Source: an uncultured bacterium (GTDB taxonomy: Bacteria; Methylomirabilota; Methylomirabilia; Rokubacteriales; CSP1-6). Taken from it: a stretch of DNA of 5,534 bases. Of this stretch, positions 1-5,534 are shown one piece after another. The stretch is taken from positions 1-5,534 of the forward strand of contig CAMLFJ010000255.1 in assembly GCA_946479205.1 (NCBI GenBank), in the 5' to 3' direction. The position numbers and the translations under genes are program-made. The notes beneath the pieces are model-generated. The model was given only the letters and a program-made list of their open reading frames with translations, had not been told where the DNA came from and made no database searches. Numbering within the stretch: position 1 is the stretch's first letter; each line of letters opens with the position of its first letter.

Positions 1-999
1 TCGGGAGAGGAGTCGGCCGCCCAGGTCAAGCTGCGGGCCGATCGCCTGGGAGCCTCCCCGGCAGGCCTCTACTTCGTGGCCGAGACGGATCTGCTGGCGG
101 TCGAGGCCCATGTGACCGCGCTCCAACCGCGGATCTTGATCGTGGATTCGATCCAGACCGTGTACCTGCCCGGGCTCGAGTCCGCCCCCGGCAGCGTGAG
201 CCAGGTCCGCGAGTGCGGGGCCCGGCTGATGACCCTGGCCAAGGGGCGGGGGATTGCCACGTTCCTGGTCGGCCACGTGACCAAGGAGGGGGCCATCGCC
301 GGGCCCCGGGTCCTCGAGCACCTGGTGGACACGGTCCTCTACTTCGAGGGCGAGCAGCACCACGCCTACCGGGTGCTCCGGGGGGTCAAGAACCGGTTCG
401 GGTCCACCAACGAGATCGGGGTCTTCGAGATGGGGGAGCGGGGCCTGACCGAGGTCCGGAACCCCTCGGGGTTCTTCCTGGCCGAGCGCCCCAAGGACGC
501 GGCCGGCTCGGTGGTGGTGGCGAGCATCGAGGGGACCCGCCCCCTGCTGGTCGAAATCCAGGCCCTGGTCACCCCGGCCGGCTTTGGCACCCCGCGTCGT
601 ACTGTTCTGGGAGCTGACTACAATCGCGTATGCTTGCTGCTGGCGGTGCTGGAGAAGCGCGTCGGGTTCCCGCTGCAATCCCAGGACGCCTTCGTCAACG
701 TCGCCGGCGGCGCACGGGTGTCCGAGCCCGCCGCCGATCTCGGACTGGTGCTCGCGGCGGCCTCGAGCTATCTCGACCGCCCGCTGCGCGGTGACCTGGT
801 GGTGGTCGGCGAGGTGGGACTGGCCGGGGAGGTGCGGGCGGTGACCGGGCTCGAGGCACGACTCAAGGAAGCGGCCGCGCTGGGCTTCACCGCGGCCGTG
901 GTGCCCCAGAGCAGCCTGACGGACCGGGGAAGCCATCCCCTGGACGTGCAGGGCGTGGGGTCGGTGGACGAGGCCGTGAAGGTCCTGCTGGGGCCGTGA
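1..999 (+). CDS. radA: DNA repair protein RadA (Sms), C-terminal part, 5' end cut by window edge
   Basis: RadA is a RecA-like ATPase that drives branch migration of recombination intermediates during homologous recombination and repair. The frame is open from base 1 with no start codon, so the N-terminal zinc finger (four Cys) and the Walker A loop lie left of the window; 332 residues are visible out of about 450 usual. Visible parts in order: SGEES near base 1, typical of the region after Walker A; a Walker B strand ILIVDSIQ with Asp at 145-147; GHVTKEG and the following RecA-fold core; the RadA signature KNRFG at 388-402; then the Lon-protease-like domain from about base 570, including PRR and the FVNVAGG and GEVGLAGEVR segments. 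This domain is a scaffold in RadA, not a protease. The GTG at 76 is an internal Val, not the start. The TGA at 997-999 lies seven bases before the next gene, suggesting an operon. The identification is firm; the 5' end is unknown. Confidence 0.97.
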   Translation, partial: SGEESAAQVKLRADRLGASPAGLYFVAETDLLAVEAHVTALQPRILIVDSIQTVYLPGLESAPGSVSQVRECGARLMTLAKGRGIATFLVGHVTKEGAIAGPRVLEHLVDTVLYFEGEQHHAYRVLRGVKNRFGSTNEIGVFEMGERGLTEVRNPSGFFLAERPKDAAGSVVVASIEGTRPLLVEIQALVTPAGFGTPRRTVLGADYNRVCLLLAVLEKRVGFPLQSQDAFVNVAGGARVSEPAADLGLVLAAASSYLDRPLRGDLVVVGEVGLAGEVRAVTGLEARLKEAAALGFTAAVVPQSSLTDRGSHPLDVQGVGSVDEAVKVLLGP

Positions 1000-1006
1000 G
1001 GACACG

Positions 1007-2020
1007 ATGCAGATAGGTCTGCTCATCGTCCGGATGCTGGTCCTGATGGCGGCCACCGCCGCCGGCTTCGCGCTGGCGCACGCCCTCAACCTGCATTCCC
1101 CGAACAACTTCTTCCTCGGCGGCGCCGGGTTCCTGGCCGGCGTGCTCGTGGTCCTGCTCGAGTGGCAGGCCCGGCGCATCCCGGTGGACCGGCTCTTCTG
1201 GGGCGCGACCGGGGCCATGCTGGGCGTGGTGCTCGGACTGGGCCTGGGCACCGCGGTGGAGGCGGTCGTGCCCGGCGCGGGCGCGCTCGGGCGCGGGCTC
1301 TTCGCCCTGCTGCTGGGCTACCTGGGCGCGATGGTGACCCTGGCCAAGCGCGACGACCTGGAAGACATGTCGGTCAAGCTCTTCCCGAAGACCGCGGTGG
1401 GGCGCCAGGACGGCGACAAGATCCTCGACACCTCGGTCATCATCGACGGGCGCATCGTCGACGTCTGCCAGACCGGGTTCCTGGCCGGCACCCTCCTGGT
1501 GCCCCAGTTCGTGCTACGCGAGCTGCAGCAGATCGCGGACTCGGCCGACGCGCTCCGGCGCAACCGCGGCAAGCGGGGCTTCGACGTGCTCCAGCGCCTG
1601 CAGCGCGTGCCACGGGTGACCGTGCGCATCGACGAGGTGGACTTCCCGCAGGTGCGCGAGGTGGATCGCAAGCTGATCGAGCTGGCGCGGGCCACCGGCG
1701 GCAAGATCGTCACCAACGACTACAACCTGAACCGGGTGGCGGAGCTCTCGGGCGTCGCGGTGCTCAACATCAACGAGCTCGCCAACGCGCTGAAGCCGGT
1801 GGTGCTGCCCGGCGAGCCGCTGCACGTGCACATCGTCAAGGAAGGCAAGGAAGCGAACCAGGGCGTGGCCTACCTCGACGACGGGACCATGGTGGTGGTG
1901 GAGCACGGCAAGCGGCTCATCGGCCAGACCGTGGACGTGACCGTGACCACGATCTACCAGACCGCGGCCGGCCGCATGATCTTCGCCCGCCAGCGGGACG
2001 AGGAGAGCGCGCCGCGGTGA
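1007..2020 (+). CDS. yacL: Membrane-anchored PIN/TRAM domain protein, YacL family
   Basis: This 337-residue protein has the YacL architecture: four hydrophobic segments (about residues 3-27, 35-53, 63-88 and 94-112), then a cytoplasmic PIN domain (about 138-260) and a C-terminal TRAM-like beta domain (about 266-328). PIN domains are Mg-dependent ribonuclease folds. The expected acidic residues are visible: Asp141 in LDTSVIIDGR, Glu172 in VLRELQ, Asp220 in EVDRKLI and Asp238 in TNDYNLNRVA. TRAM domains bind RNA, so a membrane-tethered RNA-cleaving or RNA-binding role is likely, but the substrate is not established and the activity is inferred from the fold. The ATG at 1007 follows a GAGGA Shine-Dalgarno at 998-1002 that overlaps the radA stop, which suggests coupling to radA. 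The TGA overlaps the GTG start of ispD. In Firmicutes this gene has the same neighbours, with disA between it and radA; disA is absent here. The length is normal and no catalytic residue is missing. Confidence 0.93.
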   Translation: MQIGLLIVRMLVLMAATAAGFALAHALNLHSPNNFFLGGAGFLAGVLVVLLEWQARRIPVDRLFWGATGAMLGVVLGLGLGTAVEAVVPGAGALGRGLFALLLGYLGAMVTLAKRDDLEDMSVKLFPKTAVGRQDGDKILDTSVIIDGRIVDVCQTGFLAGTLLVPQFVLRELQQIADSADALRRNRGKRGFDVLQRLQRVPRVTVRIDEVDFPQVREVDRKLIELARATGGKIVTNDYNLNRVAELSGVAVLNINELANALKPVVLPGEPLHVHIVKEGKEANQGVAYLDDGTMVVVEHGKRLIGQTVDVTVTTIYQTAAGRMIFARQRDEESAPR

Positions 2021-2706
2021 CCTACGCGATCGTGCCGGCGGGAGGCCTGGGCACGCGCATGGGCTCCCGCCGGCCCAAGCAATATCTCCGTCTGGGCCGC
2101 GCGCCGATCCTCGTGGCGACCCTGAAAGCGTTGACCCAGGCGCGGGGAATCGCAGGCATCGTGGTGGCGGTGCCGGAGGCCCACGTGGCCGGGACGCGCC
2201 GCCTGCTCGCGCGGCTGCGGGTGCCGCGGATCCTCGAGGTGGTCGCGGGGGGCGCGGACCGGCAGGAGTCGGTGTGGCGGGCGCTCCAGCGGATCCCGGA
2301 GCACGCGGAGCGCGTCCTGGTGCACGACGCGGTCCGCCCGTTCATCGACGCGGCGCTGGTGGCGCGGGTGCTGGCCGCCACCGCGTCCCGCGGCGCGGCC
2401 ACCTGCGGGATCCCGGTGCGGGAGACCGTGAAGCGCGTGCGCGAGGACGGCGGGATCGAGGCCACCATCCCGCGCCAGGGCCTGTGGCTCACCCAGACCC
2501 CGCAGGCCTTTACACGCGCGCTACTCTGGGAGGCCCACGACAAGGCGCGCCGGGACGGCTTCGCGGGGACGGACGACGCGGTGCTGGTGGAGCGGCTGGG
2601 CGTGACGGTGGCCATGGTGCGGGGGCTCGGGCAGAACCTCAAGATCACGACCCCGGAGGATCTCCGGACGGCCCGGGCCTGGGCCGCGCCCCGCCGCCGC
2701 GGATGA
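2017..2706 (+). CDS. ispD: 2-C-methyl-D-erythritol 4-phosphate cytidylyltransferase IspD
   Basis: IspD joins CTP and 2-C-methyl-D-erythritol 4-phosphate to give CDP-methylerythritol, the third step of the MEP route to isoprenoids, in the cytoplasm. The 229-residue product has the usual length. It shows the nucleotide-binding loop PAGGLGTRMGSRRPKQY (residues 8-23), with Arg14 and Lys21 in the places of the E. coli catalytic Arg20 and Lys27. It also has VHDAVRPF (102-109), the substrate-proximal IPRQGLWLTQTPQAF (151-165) and Lys209 in the C-terminal NLKITTPEDL. The start is GTG at 2017, overlapping the upstream TGA as GTGA, with AGGAGA at 2001-2006 as a suitably spaced ribosome-binding site. 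The same frame stays open far upstream across the previous gene, but that stretch is Arg/Pro/Gly-rich and has no IspD homology, so it is not an N-terminal extension. The stop overlaps the ispF start as ATGA. IspD and IspF are fused in some proteobacteria; here they are separate. Confidence 0.97.
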   Translation: MTYAIVPAGGLGTRMGSRRPKQYLRLGRAPILVATLKALTQARGIAGIVVAVPEAHVAGTRRLLARLRVPRILEVVAGGADRQESVWRALQRIPEHAERVLVHDAVRPFIDAALVARVLAATASRGAATCGIPVRETVKRVREDGGIEATIPRQGLWLTQTPQAFTRALLWEAHDKARRDGFAGTDDAVLVERLGVTVAMVRGLGQNLKITTPEDLRTARAWAAPRRRG

Positions 2707-3185
2707 CCGAGTTCCGGTCGGGGCTGGGCTTCGACCTGCATCCGCTGGTCGAGGGGCGGCCGCTGGTGCTGGGAGGGGTGACGGTGCCCGCGGCGCGCGG
2801 GCTCGGTGGGCACTCCGACGCCGACGTGCTCACCCACGCGGTCTGCGAGGCGCTGCTCGGCTCGCTCGCCCTTGGGGATCTCGGACGGCTGTTCCCGGAC
2901 ACCGATCCGCGCTACAAAGGAGCCTCGAGTCTCGGTCTGCTGCGGTCGGTGATGGACCTGATCGCGACCAAGGGAGCGCGCGTGGTCAACGTCGACGTCA
3001 CGGTGATCTGCCAGGCGCCGCGCCTCGCGCCGTTCCTGCCCGAGATGGCCACGCGGCTCGCCGCGACCATGGGGCTCGAGCCCGGCCGGGTGAGCGTGAA
3101 GGCCAAGAGCCCGGAGCACCTGGGCCTGCTCGGCCGGGAAGAAGGCATCGCGTCCATGGCCGTGATCGCGGTGGAAGTGCCCTGA
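2703..3185 (+). CDS. ispF: 2-C-methyl-D-erythritol 2,4-cyclodiphosphate synthase IspF
   Basis: IspF cyclises CDP-methylerythritol 2-phosphate to methylerythritol 2,4-cyclodiphosphate with release of CMP, a later step of the MEP pathway. The enzyme family forms trimers with a zinc ion at each active site. The 160-residue length is normal. The zinc ligands are present as Asp11 and His13 in GFDLHPL and His45 in DVLTHAVCEALLG. FPDTDPRYKGASS (residues 64-76) and the nucleotide-site stretch KAKSPEHLGLLGREEGIA (133-150, with Glu138) are also present. The last motif reads GREEG where E. coli has GRGEG; I regard this as natural family variation. The ATG at 2703 overlaps the ispD stop as ATGA, and the preceding bases are nearly all C/G with no clear Shine-Dalgarno, so translation is probably coupled to ispD. 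The gene is complete. The pathway kinase IspE is not in this window, as is usual. Confidence 0.97.
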   Translation: MTEFRSGLGFDLHPLVEGRPLVLGGVTVPAARGLGGHSDADVLTHAVCEALLGSLALGDLGRLFPDTDPRYKGASSLGLLRSVMDLIATKGARVVNVDVTVICQAPRLAPFLPEMATRLAATMGLEPGRVSVKAKSPEHLGLLGREEGIASMAVIAVEVP

Positions 3186-3190
3186 GCCCA

Positions 3191-3196
3191 AGGAGG
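3191..3196 (+). promoter_or_regulatory. Strong Shine-Dalgarno AGGAGG for cysS
   Basis: A perfect AGGAGG follows the ispF stop. It lies two bases before GTG 3199 and five bases before GTG 3202. Normal spacing is about 5-9 bases, so it favours the second GTG as the cysS start. It is the strongest ribosome-binding site in the window, consistent with cysS being the one downstream gene that does not overlap its upstream neighbour. Confidence 0.8.
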
Positions 3197-3201
3197 CGGT
3201 G

Positions 3202-4629
3202 GTGGCCCTGCGGATCTACAACACGCTGACGCGCAAGAAGGAGGAGTTCGTTCCGCTCACCCCCGGGCGCGTCGGGATCTACGTCTGCGGCGTCACGGTG
3301 TACGACTTCTCCCACGTGGGCCACGCGCGCAGCGCCCTGGCCTTCGACATGATCCGCCGCTATCTGCTCTTCCGCGGGTACCAGGTCAAGTTCGTCCGGA
3401 ACTTCACGGACGTCGACGACAAGATCATCCAGCGCGCCCAGCGTGAGGGCGTCACCGCACAGGAGATCTCCGAGCGCTACGTGACCGCGGAGCGCGAGGA
3501 CATGGCGGCGATCGGGGTCATGGCCCCCGACGTGTACTCGAAGGCCACCGACCACATCCCGCAGATGGTGGCCCTCATCGAGCGGCTGGTCGCCAAGGGC
3601 CTGGCCTATCCGGTGGAGGGCGACGTCTACTTCGAGGTCGCCCGGTTTCCCGCCTACGGCCGGCTGTCGGGCAAGAACCTCGACGAGCTGGTCTCGGGCG
3701 CCCGCGTCGAGGTGGACGAGCGCAAGCGCGACCCGAGGGACTTCGCCCTCTGGAAGGGCGCGAAGCCCGGCGAGCCCGCGTGGCCCAGCCCGTGGGGTCC
3801 CGGCCGGCCCGGCTGGCACATCGAGTGCTCGGCCATGGCCATCCAGTATCTGGGCGAGACGTTCGATCTCCACGGCGGCGGTGAGGACCTGATCTTCCCG
3901 CACCACGAATGCGAGATCGCCCAGGCCGAGGGAGCGACCGGAAAACTCTTCGTGCGCTACTGGATGCACAACGGGCTGCTCAATCTGGGGGCCGAGAAGA
4001 TGTCGAAGTCGCTCGGCAACACGCTGACCATCCGGGAGCTCGTCAAGCGCCACGAGCCCGACGCCATGCGCCTCTACCTCCTCGGCGCCCACTACCGTCA
4101 CCCGCTCGACTTCGCCGAGGAGCGCATCGGCGAGTCGGCGCGTGGGCTCGCCCGGCTGCGTGGGCTCGTCACGGAGGCCGAGCGCATGGCCGCCAAGGGC
4201 ACGCCCGCGCCCGGACCCGACGGCGGCCTCCTCGAGGAGGTCGCGGCGCACCGCGCCCGCTTCGAGGCCGCCATGGACGACGACTTCAACGCCCCGCAGG
4301 CCCTGGGCGTGCTCTTCGATCTTGCGCGGGTGCTCCACGGGGCGCGGGAGCAGGTGGCGCAGGGCACCGCGGGGGCGGGGGCGTTCCTGCTGGGGGTCGG
4401 CGAGCTGGTGGTCCTGGCGCGGGTCCTGGGGCTGCTCGAGGGTACGCGCCGGGAAGCCGCCGTCGACCCGCAGCTCAAGGCCCGGATCGAATCGCTGGTG
4501 TACTTGCGCCAGGAGGCCCGGCGTCAGCGCGACTTCGGGGAAGCCGACCGGCTGCGGGACGAGCTGGCCCGCCTGGGCGTCGTCATCGAGGACACCCGGG
4601 ACGGGACCACCTGGAAGCTTCAGTCGTGA
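3202..4629 (+). CDS. cysS: Cysteinyl-tRNA synthetase CysRS
   Basis: This class Ia aminoacyl-tRNA synthetase charges tRNA-Cys with cysteine in the cytoplasm. The product of 475 residues is close to the E. coli size. The catalytic Rossmann fold carries the HIGH signature as HVGH (residues 38-41) and KMSKS intact at 266-270. The zinc site that selects cysteine is complete: Cys29, Cys209, His234 and Glu238, nearly the same positions as in E. coli (28, 209, 234, 238). GWHIECSAM, DLHGGGEDLIFPHHE and the DALR-like helical domain with DDDFNAP (359-365) follow, then the C-terminal segment with RRQRDFGEADRLRDEL. I chose GTG 3202 over GTG 3199 because of the spacing from AGGAGG 3191-3196; the alternative adds one Val. 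The TGA shares its last base with the ATG of rlmB. In Bacillus cysS sits in the same cluster, but with gltX and cysE before it and mrnC after it; none of these is present here. Confidence 0.97.
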   Translation: MALRIYNTLTRKKEEFVPLTPGRVGIYVCGVTVYDFSHVGHARSALAFDMIRRYLLFRGYQVKFVRNFTDVDDKIIQRAQREGVTAQEISERYVTAEREDMAAIGVMAPDVYSKATDHIPQMVALIERLVAKGLAYPVEGDVYFEVARFPAYGRLSGKNLDELVSGARVEVDERKRDPRDFALWKGAKPGEPAWPSPWGPGRPGWHIECSAMAIQYLGETFDLHGGGEDLIFPHHECEIAQAEGATGKLFVRYWMHNGLLNLGAEKMSKSLGNTLTIRELVKRHEPDAMRLYLLGAHYRHPLDFAEERIGESARGLARLRGLVTEAERMAAKGTPAPGPDGGLLEEVAAHRARFEAAMDDDFNAPQALGVLFDLARVLHGAREQVAQGTAGAGAFLLGVGELVVLARVLGLLEGTRREAAVDPQLKARIESLVYLRQEARRQRDFGEADRLRDELARLGVVIEDTRDGTTWKLQS

Positions 4630-5423
4630 TGCGCGAGCCGCACGAGGTGCCCGAGGAGGGCGCGCCGCTCTTCGGTCGCAACCCGGTGCTCGAGCTCCTG
4701 CGCACCGGGAGCCGGCGGGTGGAGGAGATCGCGATCATCTCGGAGGGCCGTGGACCCGCGCTCCATGAGCTCCTGGCGCTGGCCAAGCGGCAGGGCGTGA
4801 AGATCTCCTACCGGACCCGCGACCAGCTCACCGCGATGGCGGGAGATATTCACCATCAGGGCGTCGTGGCTCGGGTCGCCGGCGCGAGCTACGCGTCGCT
4901 GGGCGACCTCCTGGAGATCCCGACCGGGCGGGGGGAGCCGCCGTTCTTCCTTGCCCTGGACCAGGTCCAGGACCCCAGGAACCTGGGGGCCGTGCTCAGG
5001 ACGGCCGAGGCCACCGGGGTCCACGGGGTCATCGTGCCCAAGCACCATGCCGCGGGCCTGACCGGCGCCGCCGCGAAATCGGCGATGGGGGCCGCGGAGC
5101 TGATCGGGGTGGCCCGTGAGACGAACCTGGTCCATGCGCTCGAAATCCTCAAGAAAGAAGGCGTGTGGACCGTCGGGGCCGTCCCGGCCGGGGGCAAGCT
5201 GCCCTGGGAGCTGGACCTCACCGGTGCGGTGTGCCTCGTGCTGGGGGGCGAGGGGGAGGGGCTTCGGCCCCTGGTGGCCAAGAGCTGCGACTTCCTGGTG
5301 AGTCTCCCGATGCGCGGCCGGCTCGAATCGCTGAACGTTTCGGCCGCCTCGGCCGTCCTCTGCTACGAAGTGCTCCGGCAGCGGGGCGGGAACAAAGGAC
5401 TTGACAGAAAACCCTTGACTTGA
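4629..5423 (+). CDS. rlmB: 23S rRNA 2'-O-methyltransferase, SpoU/TrmH family (RlmB type)
   Basis: This is an AdoMet-dependent SPOUT-class RNA ribose methyltransferase. RlmB methylates the 2'-OH of G2251 in the 23S rRNA peptidyl-transferase P loop. The N-terminal RNA-binding domain (about residues 13-84) starts with the family hallmark LFGRNPVLELL and ends with HHQGVVARV. The trefoil-knot catalytic domain then shows motif 1 (DPRNLGAVLRTAEATG, Asn118 and Arg124), motif 2 (LVLGGEGEGL, Glu208) and motif 3 (LPMRGRLESLNVSAASAVLCYE, Ser234 and Asn236). These residues sit ten positions after E. coli N108, R114, E198, S224 and N226. The length of 264 aa is slightly above the usual value because of a short N-terminal lead. 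The ATG at 4629 overlaps the cysS TGA by one base; GTG 4626 is an alternative, and no strong Shine-Dalgarno is present, suggesting coupling. The exact methylated nucleotide is inferred from the family, and a tRNA-modifying paralogue (TrmH-like) is less likely given the FGRNPV domain. Its last codons also contain a promoter. Confidence 0.93.
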   Translation: MREPHEVPEEGAPLFGRNPVLELLRTGSRRVEEIAIISEGRGPALHELLALAKRQGVKISYRTRDQLTAMAGDIHHQGVVARVAGASYASLGDLLEIPTGRGEPPFFLALDQVQDPRNLGAVLRTAEATGVHGVIVPKHHAAGLTGAAAKSAMGAAELIGVARETNLVHALEILKKEGVWTVGAVPAGGKLPWELDLTGAVCLVLGGEGEGLRPLVAKSCDFLVSLPMRGRLESLNVSAASAVLCYEVLRQRGGNKGLDRKPLT

Positions 5424-5443
5424 TGGGGGGCCAAACCTAAAGT
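5415..5443 (+). promoter_or_regulatory. Predicted sigma70-type promoter for tRNA-Thr
   Basis: A TTGACT -35 box (5415-5420, 5 of 6 to consensus) is followed after exactly 17 bases by TAAAGT (5438-5443, 4 of 6). Transcription should begin near 5450, only about eight bases before the mature tRNA 5' end. The -35 box coincides with the last two sense codons of rlmB, and the spacer contains its stop. A second, perfect TTGACA at 5401-5406 has no matching -10 at 17 bases. The local AT content stands out from the GC-rich surroundings. This is a prediction from sequence only. Confidence 0.65.
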
Positions 5444-5452
5444 GAGGGTTTG
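5432..5452 (+). repeat. Short inverted repeat across the -10 box
   Basis: CAAACC (5432-5437) and GGTTTG (5447-5452) are perfect inverted copies around a nine-base centre that contains the predicted -10 box of the tRNA promoter. As RNA it would form only a six-pair stem with a nine-base loop and no following U-tract, so it is a poor intrinsic terminator. It could instead be an operator-like site or chance. I see no other terminator between rlmB and the tRNA, so read-through from rlmB into the tRNA is possible. Confidence 0.4.
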
Positions 5453-5457
5453 CGACT

Positions 5458-5533
5458 GCTGGCGTAGCTCAGGTGGTAGAGCAACTGCCTTGTAAGCAGT
5501 GGGTCGGGGGTTCAAATCCTCCCGCCAGCGCCA
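5458..5533 (+). tRNA. tRNA-Thr (anticodon TGT)
   Basis: This is a complete 76-base tRNA that reads ACN-type threonine codons, chiefly ACA. The acceptor stem is seven Watson-Crick pairs (5458-5464 with 5523-5529). The D stem is GCTC/GAGC (5467-5470 with 5479-5482). The anticodon stem is ACTGC/GCAGT (5484-5488 with 5496-5500), with loop CTTGTAA and anticodon TGT at 5491-5493. The variable loop is GGGTC. The T stem is 5506-5510 with 5518-5522, with one G-T pair, and its loop is TTCAAAT. The CCA end is encoded (5531-5533). The first two acceptor pairs, G1-C72 and C2-G71, match known bacterial threonine identity elements. The discriminator base at 5530 is G, which is unexpected because E. coli tRNA-Thr has A. 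The location after rlmB resembles clusters in which tRNA-Thr precedes other tRNAs and tuf, rpmG, secE and nusG; those would lie to the right of the window. Confidence 0.97.
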
Positions 5534-5534
5534 G

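Noticed and set aside
76..999. radA starting at GTG 76
   Set aside because: The frame is open back to base 1 and bases 1-75 encode conserved RadA sequence (SGEES, RADRLG), so the true start is outside the window.
1162..2016. Long open frame across the PIN/TRAM gene, in frame with ispD, that could be read as an N-terminal extension of IspD
   Set aside because: Its product is Arg/Pro/Gly/His-rich, typical of an out-of-frame reading of GC-rich DNA. The real YacL frame has clear family motifs, and IspD homology begins right at the GTG of 2017.
2509..2537. TTTACA inside ispD as a possible -35 box for ispF/cysS
   Set aside because: No -10-like sequence lies 15-19 bases downstream; the region there is GC-rich.
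2913..2918. TACAAA inside ispF as a possible -10 box for cysS
   Set aside because: The bases at the -35 position (2890-2895) match the consensus poorly, and the sequence encodes the conserved RYKG segment.
2022..4338. Long open frames on the minus strand opposite ispD, ispF and cysS (up to 446 codons)
   Set aside because: They are low-complexity products rich in Arg, Gly, Ala, Pro and His with no recognisable domain. They mirror codon positions of well-identified plus-strand genes and are expected at this GC content.
3909..4628. Open frame upstream of rlmB overlapping the end of cysS
   Set aside because: Its composition is that of a shadow frame, and RlmB homology begins only after 4629. 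The cysS frame in the same region carries KMSKS and the C-terminal domain.
5424..5457. Intrinsic terminator after rlmB
   Set aside because: The only stem is six pairs with a nine-base loop, is not GC-rich and is followed by no run of T.

Overview
This is a compact, all-plus-strand housekeeping block from a GC-rich bacterium (about 70% G+C by eye). Third codon positions are nearly always G or C, and genes overlap by 1-4 bases or sit a few bases apart. In order it holds the C-terminal part of radA (cut by the left edge), a membrane-anchored PIN/TRAM protein of the YacL type, ispD, ispF, cysS, a 23S rRNA 2'-O-methyltransferase of the RlmB type, and a complete tRNA-Thr (anticodon TGT) that ends one base before the right edge.

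The layout matches an ancient bacterial neighbourhood best known from Bacillus: radA-disA-yacL-ispD-ispF-gltX-cysE-cysS-mrnC-rlmB, running on towards rpmG-secE-nusG and the ribosomal protein genes. Here it is pared down: disA, gltX, cysE and mrnC are absent from their Firmicute positions. The high GC, the reduced cluster and a tRNA-Thr directly after rlmB suggest a GC-rich Gram-negative-type lineage, such as a former deltaproteobacterium, NC10/Methylomirabilota or Rokubacteria. No marker here settles the taxon, so this is a low-confidence guess.

Region by region: bases 1-999 are radA (recombination and branch migration). Bases 1007-2020 are the PIN/TRAM protein, whose stop overlaps the ispD start. 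Bases 2017-3185 are ispD and ispF, two steps of the MEP isoprenoid pathway, overlapping as ATGA. A short gap with a strong AGGAGG leads into cysS (3202-4629). Its stop overlaps the start of rlmB (4629-5423). The radA-to-rlmB genes look like one transcription unit whose main promoter lies left of the window. A separate sigma70-type promoter built into the last codons of rlmB (5415-5443) appears to drive tRNA-Thr (5458-5533), probably the first of a tRNA/translation cluster to the right.

I found no mobile element, CRISPR array, phage gene or new defence-like system. No gap between genes exceeds about 35 bases. The points worth a second look are small: the promoter overlapping rlmB, an inverted repeat across its -10 box, a G discriminator base plus tandem CGCCAG at the tRNA 3' end, and an AT-richer rare-codon pocket inside radA.
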